From NCBI GenBank assembly GCA_019634625.1, contig JAHCBA010000025.1, forward strand, positions 1 through 64,000: a stretch of DNA of 64,000 bases, written 5' to 3'. Each line of letters begins with the position of its first letter. The stretch's first letter is position 1. The notes beneath the pieces were generated by a model that saw only the letters and a program-made list of their open reading frames with translations, was not told the origin of the DNA and did not search any database. Shown here piece after piece: positions 46,496 through 53,754 of this stretch. This DNA is from Verrucomicrobiia bacterium (lineage in GTDB: Bacteria; Verrucomicrobiota; Verrucomicrobiia; Limisphaerales; CAIMTB01). A program made the position numbers and the translations under genes.

Positions 46496-47191
46496 ATGGA
46501 TGTCCACCCGGATGGCACACGCACCATGGTGTTACTGGGGTTGACCGGCGGCATCGGGATGGGGAAGTCCACGGCGGCGGACTTCCTGGAGCGGATGGGG
46601 TATCCCGTGGCCGACACCGATCGCATTGCCCGGGAAGTGGTGGCTCCGGGTTCGGACGCCCTGCGGGAGATCCGGGAGGCTTTCGGCGATGGGGTGTTTG
46701 CCGCGGATGGCGTGCTGGACCGGAGCCGGTTGGGCCAGCGGGTATTTGCCGATGCCGGGGAAAGGGTTCGCCTCGAGGGGATTCTGCATCCCCGGATACG
46801 GGCTGAATGGGAGCGGAGGACGATCATCTGGCGCGGGCAGGGGGCCGTTCTGGGTGCGGTCGTGATTCCGCTCCTCTACGAGACGCGGGCAGAGTCGCAT
46901 TTCGATGCCATTGCCTGCGTCGCCTGCCTGACGGAGACCCAGAATCGGAGACTCCTCGACCGGGGCTGGACGGCAGATCACATCCGGCAGCGGATCGCCT
47001 CGCAATGGCCATTGCGGGAGAAGATCCGGCGCGCGGATTTCGTGGTGTGGACCGAACCGCCACCCTCGATCCATGGAAGGCAGCTCCGGTGCGTGCTCGA
47101 CGCCTTGGGGGTGCGATCGTCTGCTGGAGCAAGCTCCCGCATGTTTCGGAACGGGGGGACGGAGAGCGGTGGTTGGGTCTCTACGCTTTAG
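46496..47191 (+). CDS. coaE: Dephospho-CoA kinase
   Basis: A 231-residue CoaE, the last enzyme of CoA synthesis, phosphorylating dephospho-CoA. The P-loop is LLGLTGGIGMGKSTAADFLE (13-32), followed by the lid VADTDRIAREVVAPGS and the segment VVIPLLYETRAESHFD. RRLLDRGWTADHIRQRIASQW is the family's helix. The start at 46496 touches the aroB stop; the alternative ATG at 46526 would begin MVLLGLTGGIG. The tail beyond about 205 is not conserved in type and may be additional. Confidence 0.95.
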   Translation: MDVHPDGTRTMVLLGLTGGIGMGKSTAADFLERMGYPVADTDRIAREVVAPGSDALREIREAFGDGVFAADGVLDRSRLGQRVFADAGERVRLEGILHPRIRAEWERRTIIWRGQGAVLGAVVIPLLYETRAESHFDAIACVACLTETQNRRLLDRGWTADHIRQRIASQWPLREKIRRADFVVWTEPPPSIHGRQLRCVLDALGVRSSAGASSRMFRNGGTESGGWVSTL

Positions 47192-47882
47192 CGTGCCGGG
47201 CCTTGGGAAGGGTGCAGGGAGCCGGGGGAATGGCGATGGCCGGCTGAAGCCGGGACACCGATTGGGAGGGAGACCGGACCCACAACAAGTCCGCAGACCG
47301 ATTTTCCTTTTCCGTGGGCGACGCTCAACAGCGCGTTTGTTGCAGGCACCGCAAGGCGCTCCCATACAACGCCATCGGTGGATGTCAGGACCATAGCCGT
47401 CGGAGGCCATTTATGAATCTTGGACGCTGTCCTCCAACGGTCACAAACTGGCCTCCGGCAACGACCAAATCTGCAAGACCGCTGGCGTCGTCCGCCTCCT
47501 GTTGCTGCCAATGCTCACCGTCTGGCGAGGCCGGGATGACGGCATCCCGGTCTCCACCCACCGCCACGAATCGGCCGGATGCATGGACGATGGCCTTCAA
47601 TGGTTCGGTGGTTCCCGACTCCCGGAACCTCCAGTGGACAGGCAGCGGATCCTCCCATGCGGTCGGACGGGCTGTGGGTTGAAGATCCCGGACAGCTTCT
47701 CGATCCTCACGACCCAGGGGTTGGCCTGATCGACGCCCGGAGGCCGTTTCGGATTCTGTTCGATTGTATTGTCCGATTCGGACACTGGAGATCACCGGCT
47801 CGGGCTGGGCGGCGAAGGAGTGCGCGGCGAGCAGCAGCAGGGCGGCCGTGCCGGCATGGCGCAGGATGGGGGCGGAATTCAT
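47188..47882 (-). pseudogene. Frameshifted remnant of a secreted repeat protein
   Basis: The frame from ATG 47882 starts MNSAPILRHAGTAALLLLAA, the same signal peptide as the RCC1 protein at 50956. After a scrambled stretch it gives repeats of a secreted beta-propeller type: AIVHASGRFVAVGGDRD, SPDGEHWQQQ, VVAGGQFVTVGGQ. It then stops at 47385. The repeat continues in another frame as MVLTSTDGVVWERLAVPATN and LLSVAHGKGKSVC (about 47390-47290). So at least one frameshift splits the gene near 47430. It is truncated and probably non-functional. Confidence 0.7.
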
Positions 47883-47936
47883 GGGCGATGATGTCTTCAT
47901 CCGCCTACAGGGAAGAAGCCGACGCAAGGTTTCAGA
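47883..47936 (-). promoter_or_regulatory. Repeated 5' leader, copy A
   Basis: The ~54 bases before ATG 47882, containing TTCCCTGTAGGCGGATGAAG, are shared with the leaders at 49166-49218 and 50957-51010. The conserved span runs from TGAAACC to the start codon. It may hold a ribosome binding site (TGAGGAC or TGAAGAC) and a common control element. Confidence 0.6.
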
Positions 47937-48106
47937 CCTGTCGATCCGCATTCGGAACGCAGCCGGTCAACTACGGCATCAGGAGTCCGATGGCAGAACG
48001 GAGCGGACGCGTGCGCGGAGTGTGGATTTCAGGCCATTGCACCAAAGAGCGGCGGATAGACGCCCGTCCCGCCCGTTCCAGCCGCCATGATTCTAATTGA
48101 AGCGTC

Positions 48107-49000
48107 CTAACGGATGAACCGCCCCGCATCCGGCGTCAGGTCGAGGTGCCAGTGGTCGCGATGGTCCGCGTTGAAGTTGGGGGAAAGGTGGATGGTGAAA
48201 ATCCCCGCGGCGTGGAGGTCGCACAGCACCGCGTGAAGAAAGGCATCCCGCGGCTCCCGTGCGCGGGTGGCGCAGGTGTTCCCATCAGCATCTATCTCCC
48301 AGTCATTGGCCACCGAAAGGAGGCCCATTTCGTCCGTGACAAGACCGGCGACATCGAGCGCGAGCGCCCGGGCATGCATCGAAAGGCCCCGGGGGCAGTC
48401 CGGCGGGATGCCGCCCCCGATGCACCGGTAGTTGTAAATCCCGAAGTCAACCACCTCGACGACCCCGCGGGCCGCCAGCACCTGCGCCATGCGGTGGAGC
48501 GCCAAGGCCAGCTCGCAGTCCATGAACCAAGTTTCCCGCAGCGTCCCGTCCATGAAACGAAACTGCATCCCTCCCAGAGGCAGGGCGACCGTGACGGGCG
48601 AGGTCACCCCGGGTGACTCGGGCCCCCAGGTCCAGGAGATGCCGAGCACATCCAGCTTCTCGAAACAAGGCGATGGATACAGCGGCTGGATCATGTAGAA
48701 CCGCTGGGAAGCCGCCGGGCTGATGGCATTGGTGAATGCGAAGACGCCGCCCGCCCCGAAGGAGTTGGTGGCAATGCGCGCCCAGTTGGTCGCCGGCAGG
48801 GATAGGCTCGTCGTGGCCAGCACAAGGTAGCTGCCCCCTTGAGGCCCGTTGCCGCCGCTGACGATGACATTGTCGCCGGACTGCGTGATGCCTTGAATCC
48901 GCGGCATGGCAGCGGCGAGGAAGCCATCGGCCGGTGCCACGAGCAGGAGCACAAGGAGGTTGGCGATGGAAATCGGACTCCGGGGAGTTGTACGATTCAT
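48107..49000 (-). CDS. Secreted extensin-like C-terminal domain protein (putative D,D-peptidase fold)
   Basis: A 297-residue exported protein. The signal is about residues 10-31 (ANLLVLLLVAPADGFLAAA). Residues about 45-105 are a beta module with YLVLATTSLSLPATNW and ASQRFYMIQPL, like the FYR modules elsewhere here. Residues about 110-297 are an extensin-like domain (Extensin_like_C). SMHARALALDVAGL and the end HRDHWHLDLTPDAGR fit the metal-binding His and Asp of D-Ala-D-Ala carboxypeptidase-type folds. A cell wall hydrolase role is plausible but unproven. It lies among the decayed leader copies. Confidence 0.78.
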   Translation of the reverse strand: MNRTTPRSPISIANLLVLLLVAPADGFLAAAMPRIQGITQSGDNVIVSGGNGPQGGSYLVLATTSLSLPATNWARIATNSFGAGGVFAFTNAISPAASQRFYMIQPLYPSPCFEKLDVLGISWTWGPESPGVTSPVTVALPLGGMQFRFMDGTLRETWFMDCELALALHRMAQVLAARGVVEVVDFGIYNYRCIGGGIPPDCPRGLSMHARALALDVAGLVTDEMGLLSVANDWEIDADGNTCATRAREPRDAFLHAVLCDLHAAGIFTIHLSPNFNADHRDHWHLDLTPDAGRFIR

Positions 49001-49047
49001 GGTGGAACGTCTTGGGGACGAGTTGGATTTCGAGGGTGCCGCGCCAC

Positions 49048-49165
49048 TTCAGGCCTGTGTCAATCGCCGAGTCCGCCTGCCTGAAGGGCCAGTCTGGCAA
49101 TCCAGCAGGAGCGCCTCTCCCGGCCGCACCGTGCCGGCACGGCGATGGATGGGGGCAGGTTTCAT
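49048..49165 (-). pseudogene. Remnant of a signal-peptide start (copy B)
   Basis: ATG 49165 opens a 38-residue frame starting MKPAPIHRRAGTV, which resembles the MNSAPILRHAGTA start of the two neighbours, but the hydrophobic core is lost and a stop follows. The preceding leader is well kept (49166-49218). This is a decayed third copy of the same gene start. Confidence 0.55.
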
Positions 49166-49218
49166 GGGCGGCGAAGTCCTCACCCGCTACAGGGAAGAAG
49201 CCGGCGCAGGGTTTCAGG
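49166..49218 (-). promoter_or_regulatory. Repeated 5' leader, copy B
   Basis: It carries CTTCCCTGTAGCGGGTGAGG before ATG 49165 and matches leaders A and C with few differences. It now precedes a broken gene start. Confidence 0.55.
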
Positions 49219-49399
49219 TGCAGAGATGGGCATCATCCACCCGCCACTATGCCAGGGCGGCGGCCCCCCAGACCGCGCCACCAAAGTTCTGCCGCCCGGG
49301 GGTACCTTGCTGGCTCGCATCCTTGATTCCCCAGACTCGTAACGAGCCATTGTTACGGAGCGCAGCTCTGTGTCTTCCGTTCGTTGAACCTGTTGCCCA

Positions 49400-50956
49400 T
49401 CAAGGGTTCAAGCGGACGCGCACGGGAGCGGCCTGAGCGTCTCGGGTTCCGTCACCGAGCTGCCCCCATGGGTTGGCCCCCCAGGCCCAGAGCGTGCCGT
49501 CCTCCCGCAGCGCCACCGTGTGCCACCCTCCGGCGCTGATGGCCAGCCACCGCTCGCCGGGCCGGACGGCCACCGGCCGGGACCGGTCAAAGTTCGTGCC
49601 GTCACCCAGTTGCCCGGAATCATTGAATCCCCAGGCCCACAAGGTGCCGTCCGCCCGCAGGGCCACGGTATGCCAGCCGCCGGCCGCCACCGCCAACCAG
49701 CGCTGGTCCGGCTGGATGGCCACCGGGGATGCGCGGTCGGCCTGGGTCCCGTTGCCCAACTGGCCTGCACCGTTGTGGCCCCAGCTCCACAGGGATCCGT
49801 CGGCACGCAGGGCGACCGAGTGGTAATTCCCCGCGGCAAGGGCCTGCCAGCGCTGGCCCGGCTGTATGGGCACGGGAACCCGCCGGTGGGTCGTGCTGCC
49901 GTCGCCTACGGCCCCTTCCAGGTTGCGCCCCCATGCCCACAGCGTGCCGTCGGCACGCAGGGCCAACGAGTGGAGTTCCCCAGCCGCGACTGACAGCCAA
50001 CGTTGCTCCGACGCGATGGCTGTCGGCGTGGCACGATCTTCCGTCGTCCCATCGCCGAGCTGCCCTGTCTCATTGCCGCCCCAAGTCCAGAGCGTGCCGT
50101 CGGACCGCAGGGCCAGAGTATGAAATAGACCGGCCGCCATGCTTTGCCACCGGACATCCGGCTCGATTACCACAGGCCGACGAGTGCTCGACCCGGAACC
50201 GTCACCAAGTTGACCGCGAAGATTGGGTCCCCATGCCCACAGCGTGCCATCCATCCGCAGGGCCATGCTGTGATGCCTCGCTGAAGCCGACTGCCAGCGG
50301 CCCTCAGGCTCAATCGCGCCCGGTGAGTCACGCTCGTCATCGTTCGTCCCGTCGCCCAGCCCGCCATAGTCATTGCTGCCCCAGGTCCACAGCGTCCCGT
50401 CGGCGAGCACCGCGACCGTGTGGGAGTGGCCCGCCGCCAGCCGCCCCGCCACCCGGCCCGACGGCGGCGGGTTGGCGGTCAGGGGATCGGTGCCGGCCCG
50501 GTACTCGGCCAGATTGTTCTGCGTGTCGTGGTCGGGGTCGGCCGCCACGTCGGCCGGGTCCAGGGGATTGAGCACGGGCCGGCGGGCCAGCTCGTACACG
50601 TCGTTCATCCCGTCGCCGTCGCTGTCCTTCGGCGTGGTGAGCGGCACCCGCTCCACGCGGTAGAAGCGCGCACCGGCGGCCGGCAGCGGGTCCGGGTCCA
50701 CGAGTTCAATTTCGGCCGGCGCTTCGGGGCCGGGCAGCGGCCCGAGGGCGGCCGGGGTGCCCACGTTGGTCACCACCTCGCCACGGAGAAGGATCAGATA
50801 GGCGTCCGCCGCCGCAGGCACGGACACCGCAGGCCCGCCGTCTGCTCCAAGGCGGAAACCGGTGATGACGGGCCCGGGCTGGGCGGCGATGGAATGCGCG
50901 GCGAGCAGCAGCAGGGCGGCCGTGCCGACATGGCGCAGGATGGGGGCGGAATTCAT
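49400..50956 (-). CDS. Secreted RCC1 repeat protein
   Basis: A 518-residue exported protein. The start MNSAPILRHVGTAALLLLAA is the signal shared with the pseudogene at 47882. Residues about 30-115 form a beta module ending ARFYRVERVPLT. Residues about 118-165 hold calcium-type repeats (DSDGDGMNDVYELARRP, DPDHDTQNNLAEYRAGTDPL). Residues about 175-518 are seven or so RCC1 repeats, each like WLSVAAGELHSLALRADGTL followed by WAWGRNLEGAVGDGST. RCC1 propellers bind proteins; here it is extracellular. It has its own leader (copy C) and is 87 bases from the stop of the prepilin-like gene upstream, so it may still be read with that operon. Confidence 0.85.
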   Translation of the reverse strand: MNSAPILRHVGTAALLLLAAHSIAAQPGPVITGFRLGADGGPAVSVPAAADAYLILLRGEVVTNVGTPAALGPLPGPEAPAEIELVDPDPLPAAGARFYRVERVPLTTPKDSDGDGMNDVYELARRPVLNPLDPADVAADPDHDTQNNLAEYRAGTDPLTANPPPSGRVAGRLAAGHSHTVAVLADGTLWTWGSNDYGGLGDGTNDDERDSPGAIEPEGRWQSASARHHSMALRMDGTLWAWGPNLRGQLGDGSGSSTRRPVVIEPDVRWQSMAAGLFHTLALRSDGTLWTWGGNETGQLGDGTTEDRATPTAIASEQRWLSVAAGELHSLALRADGTLWAWGRNLEGAVGDGSTTHRRVPVPIQPGQRWQALAAGNYHSVALRADGSLWSWGHNGAGQLGNGTQADRASPVAIQPDQRWLAVAAGGWHTVALRADGTLWAWGFNDSGQLGDGTNFDRSRPVAVRPGERWLAISAGGWHTVALREDGTLWAWGANPWGQLGDGTRDAQAAPVRVRLNP

Positions 50957-51010
50957 GGGCGGTGTTGTCCTCACCCGCCTACAGGGACAACGCCGCGGCC
51001 GGGTTTCAGG
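50957..51010 (-). promoter_or_regulatory. Repeated 5' leader, copy C
   Basis: It carries TCCCTGTAGGCGGGTGAGG before ATG 50956. Copies A and B match over about 50 bases. It is the only copy that precedes an intact gene. Confidence 0.6.
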
Positions 51011-51043
51011 AAAAGTCCCGCGGGTCCCCGCGCCCGCCGCCGC

Positions 51044-51838
51044 TCACTCGGTATTGGGATTCGTGTCCGGGTCCACGGTCCAGACGAGGCGGTCCTGGGG
51101 ATACACCGCCATGCCGTTGGTGATGATCTCCGGGCCGCGGCGGGCCTCGAGATGGCCGTCCAGGAAGGCGAGGTTGCCCCGGCCGCGATGCCGGGCGGCG
51201 AAGCGGCTGGCGTAGGCGCTGGGCTGGCCGAGCTGGTAGTCCTGCGCCTGGTCCGGCGCGGCGGGCGCGTCGTCCGGCAGCCGGTTCTCCAGGAACGCCA
51301 CCGTGGCCGTGGGGCGCAGCACCTGCGTGAGCCGGACGGTCGTGTGCGGCCGCATGATGAGCTTCGAGTTCATGGCCAGGGAGAAGAACACCGCCGGATC
51401 CTCCAGCCGCCGCCGCGGGAACGTCGCCTGCGGGCAGTGGAAGATCCGGGCGCGATGGTAAAAGCCAGGTCGCACGGACGACAGGCCGTACTCGGCGGCG
51501 CGCGGCACGCCCATCTGCACGGCCAGCGCGTTGTACCAGACGTCGCGCGCAAAGGGATGGGTGACCTCGCCCCAGGTGTTCAGCGACACACCGTTGGGCT
51601 CGAAGCTCTCGCGGGCGATCCGGCCGTCGTGGTCATCGGCGTACAGGGTCTGGGCCAGCATCCACTGCCGGAGACGGCCGGCGCACTCTGTCTGCCGGGC
51701 CAGCGCCCGCGCCCGGCCCAGCACGGGCAGCAGCAGGGACGCGAGCACGCCGACGATGGCGATGACGACCAGCAGCTCGACCAGCGTGAAGCCGCCCGCT
51801 GCTCCGTCCTGCCGCCGCTGGTGCTGCACCGGTTTCAT
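51044..51838 (-). CDS. Prepilin-type N-terminal methylation protein (H-X9-DG type)
   Basis: A 264-residue type IV pilin-like protein. GFTLVELLVVIAIVGVLASL (17-36) is the prepilin cleavage and methylation signal, with Gly before Phe and Glu at +5. The C-terminus has NLAFLDGHLEAR, the H-X9-DG-type end common in Planctomycetes and Verrucomicrobiota pseudopilins. It overlaps the lamin-tail gene by ATGA (51835-51838), so it is translationally coupled. Pilus or secretion machinery genes are absent from the window. It may be an extracellular structural or cargo protein. Confidence 0.88.
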   Translation of the reverse strand: MKPVQHQRRQDGAAGGFTLVELLVVIAIVGVLASLLLPVLGRARALARQTECAGRLRQWMLAQTLYADDHDGRIARESFEPNGVSLNTWGEVTHPFARDVWYNALAVQMGVPRAAEYGLSSVRPGFYHRARIFHCPQATFPRRRLEDPAVFFSLAMNSKLIMRPHTTVRLTQVLRPTATVAFLENRLPDDAPAAPDQAQDYQLGQPSAYASRFAARHRGRGNLAFLDGHLEARRGPEIITNGMAVYPQDRLVWTVDPDTNPNTE

Positions 51839-53754
51839 GGCGTCGCAGGCAGCAGCACGACGCGGTAGAACTGCGGTGGAGCCGTGGGCGGAGTGTCCGT
51901 GTACCCCGCCGTGCCCGCGGCGGCCGTGACGCGTGCGAGGACGGTCCACGTGGCGGGAGGCAGGGTGTCGCTGCGCTGCACTTCGTAGGTGCAGCCGGGG
52001 AGCGCGGACCACGTCAGCTCGAGGCCGGCCGCGACGCGGGCGACGGAGAGCTGCAGCCTGCTAAGGCACGGATCGTTGTTCAGCCAGCCGGGCGAACCCA
52101 CGTCGTCTGACGCGGCCGCGCGGAAAGCGCCACGCTCGCCCGCCACGCTGTAGTTGTATCGAAGTTCCGCATCCTCATCCGCCGGATCGTACCAGCGGCT
52201 CGCGCCGCACGGGCAGGGGTCGGGGAATTCCAGGCAGACCCTCAGCTCGAACTTCAGGATGAAATCGTGGTCGTCGCGCGCCGCGGCATTCCAGAGCGTG
52301 ATGAACTCCGTGAAGTCACTGCTGAAGCCGTTTCCGTAGTACGAAAGGATGGGCAGGTCTGGCGGCAGATTCGCGTCGCCCCACCAGCGACGGAAGTCTT
52401 CGGTATCGAGGTCCGAGACCAAGATGGCGGACTGGCCGGGATGGAGCCACACGTCGTTGGTGATGGTGAAGGCGCCGTCCAGCACGCCGGGATAATCGTC
52501 GAAGCGCCAGCCGCGGAGGTTGACCGGCCGGGTGTCGAGGTTGGTCAGCTCCCACCAGTCGTTGCGGGCCACCGTCGCGATGCTGGCGGATCGGCAGAGC
52601 ATGGCCTCGGTCACGACCAACCGGGGTGGTGGCAGCACGGCCAGGAAGGCGGAGGCGTTGGTCGCGCAGAGCGGGTTGCGCACCTCCACGGTGTAACGGC
52701 CTGCGTGGGGTTCCGAGACGCCCGGCAGCTCCAGCACGGCGTTGGTCGCGCCGGGGATGATTTCGCCCTCGTGCCGCCACAGGATTTCCGGGAGCGGGTA
52801 GCCGCGCACCTCGACGCGGAACACGGCCGTCTGGCCCGGCGTGACATCGAGGTCGGCGGGCGGGCGCACGATGGCGGCGCAGCGTGGCATCTGGTTGACG
52901 CTGAGCCGGGCCGGGGCGGTGACAAGGCTCTCCAGGCCGTTCTCGAGGCGCACCGTGTACGTGCCGGCCACGGCCGGCGTGGCGTTCGAGAGGACCAGCA
53001 GGGACGCCGTGGCGCCGGGCAGGTCTTCCCCCTCGAAGCGCCACTGGTACCGCGGCCGGGGCAGGCCATGGGCCACCACTCTCAAGATGGCGGTGGCGCC
53101 TGCATCCGTTTCCACGTCGGCCGGGTCTTGGACCACCCGGAGGGGCACTGCTGGGCCGGCCGTGCCCGGAGAGCCGACGTCACCGCCGGCCGCCGCGCGG
53201 AAGGCACCCTGCTCGCCCTCGATGCTCAGCGCGCCAAAGACGCCGGTGGCGGCATGGCTCGTGAAGGTCACCCCGCGGTCGGCGACACCGAGCGGGACGT
53301 GGTCCAGTTCGGTGGTTGCGGTGGCCGTGGTGTGCCACAGGCGCAGCTCGTCCTTGGTGGCGTTGAGACCGAACCCCCACGGAGCTACGATGATGCGCCG
53401 ATCCGCAAGCCGCACCTCCCCCCACCACGCCCGAAACTCGGCCTCCGCGGGCATGTTCCTGCTTGCGCGCACAAAGATCAGCGATTCGCCGGGATGCAGT
53501 ACGGTGGCTTCGCCGGCGTGCCTGGCCAGGGCGGCAAGCCGGTGCGCCGCGTCCAGCCCGGAATCATCTGCGAACCACAGCTCCTCGAGGTCCACCGCGT
53601 CGGAGCCGTAGTTTGTCAGCTCGAAGAAGTCCTCCCCCGCCCCGGACGGTGCGGTCATGACCTCCGTGATCGCCACGGGCGGGCCGGCGGGTCCGGGCAA
53701 GGGCAGCAGGGCGGCGAGGAGAAGGCCGGCGACATAATGGAGTGGCGGCTTCAT
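51835..53754 (-). CDS. Secreted lamin-tail domain and Ig-like surface protein with C-terminal FYR module
   Basis: A 639-residue exported protein. Signal: residues 5-24 (HYVAGLLLAALLPLPGPAG). Lamin-tail domains lie at about 25-190 (VAITEVMTAPSGAGEDFFEL, LHPGESLIFVRAS) and about 385-560 (LVVTEAMLCRSASIATVARN). Two Ig-like domains lie between (about 200-380: RYQWRFEGEDLPGATASLL; EILWRHEGEIIPGATNAVLE). The last 65 residues are the FYR module (CTYEVQRSDTLPPATWTVLA to PQFYRVVLLP). Lamin-tail domains occur in bacterial surface and calcium-dependent proteins. It overlaps both the kinase gene upstream and the prepilin-like gene downstream by 4 bases. Confidence 0.83.
   Translation of the reverse strand: MKPPLHYVAGLLLAALLPLPGPAGPPVAITEVMTAPSGAGEDFFELTNYGSDAVDLEELWFADDSGLDAAHRLAALARHAGEATVLHPGESLIFVRASRNMPAEAEFRAWWGEVRLADRRIIVAPWGFGLNATKDELRLWHTTATATTELDHVPLGVADRGVTFTSHAATGVFGALSIEGEQGAFRAAAGGDVGSPGTAGPAVPLRVVQDPADVETDAGATAILRVVAHGLPRPRYQWRFEGEDLPGATASLLVLSNATPAVAGTYTVRLENGLESLVTAPARLSVNQMPRCAAIVRPPADLDVTPGQTAVFRVEVRGYPLPEILWRHEGEIIPGATNAVLELPGVSEPHAGRYTVEVRNPLCATNASAFLAVLPPPRLVVTEAMLCRSASIATVARNDWWELTNLDTRPVNLRGWRFDDYPGVLDGAFTITNDVWLHPGQSAILVSDLDTEDFRRWWGDANLPPDLPILSYYGNGFSSDFTEFITLWNAAARDDHDFILKFELRVCLEFPDPCPCGASRWYDPADEDAELRYNYSVAGERGAFRAAASDDVGSPGWLNNDPCLSRLQLSVARVAAGLELTWSALPGCTYEVQRSDTLPPATWTVLARVTAAAGTAGYTDTPPTAPPQFYRVVLLPATP

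Larger units (their letters stand above)
49001..49399. other. Intergenic region with decayed leader copy B
   Basis: A 399-base gap between the extensin-like and RCC1 genes. It contains leader copy B and the start remnant at 49048-49218. The rest shows no gene, and no promoter was clear by eye. Confidence 0.5.
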
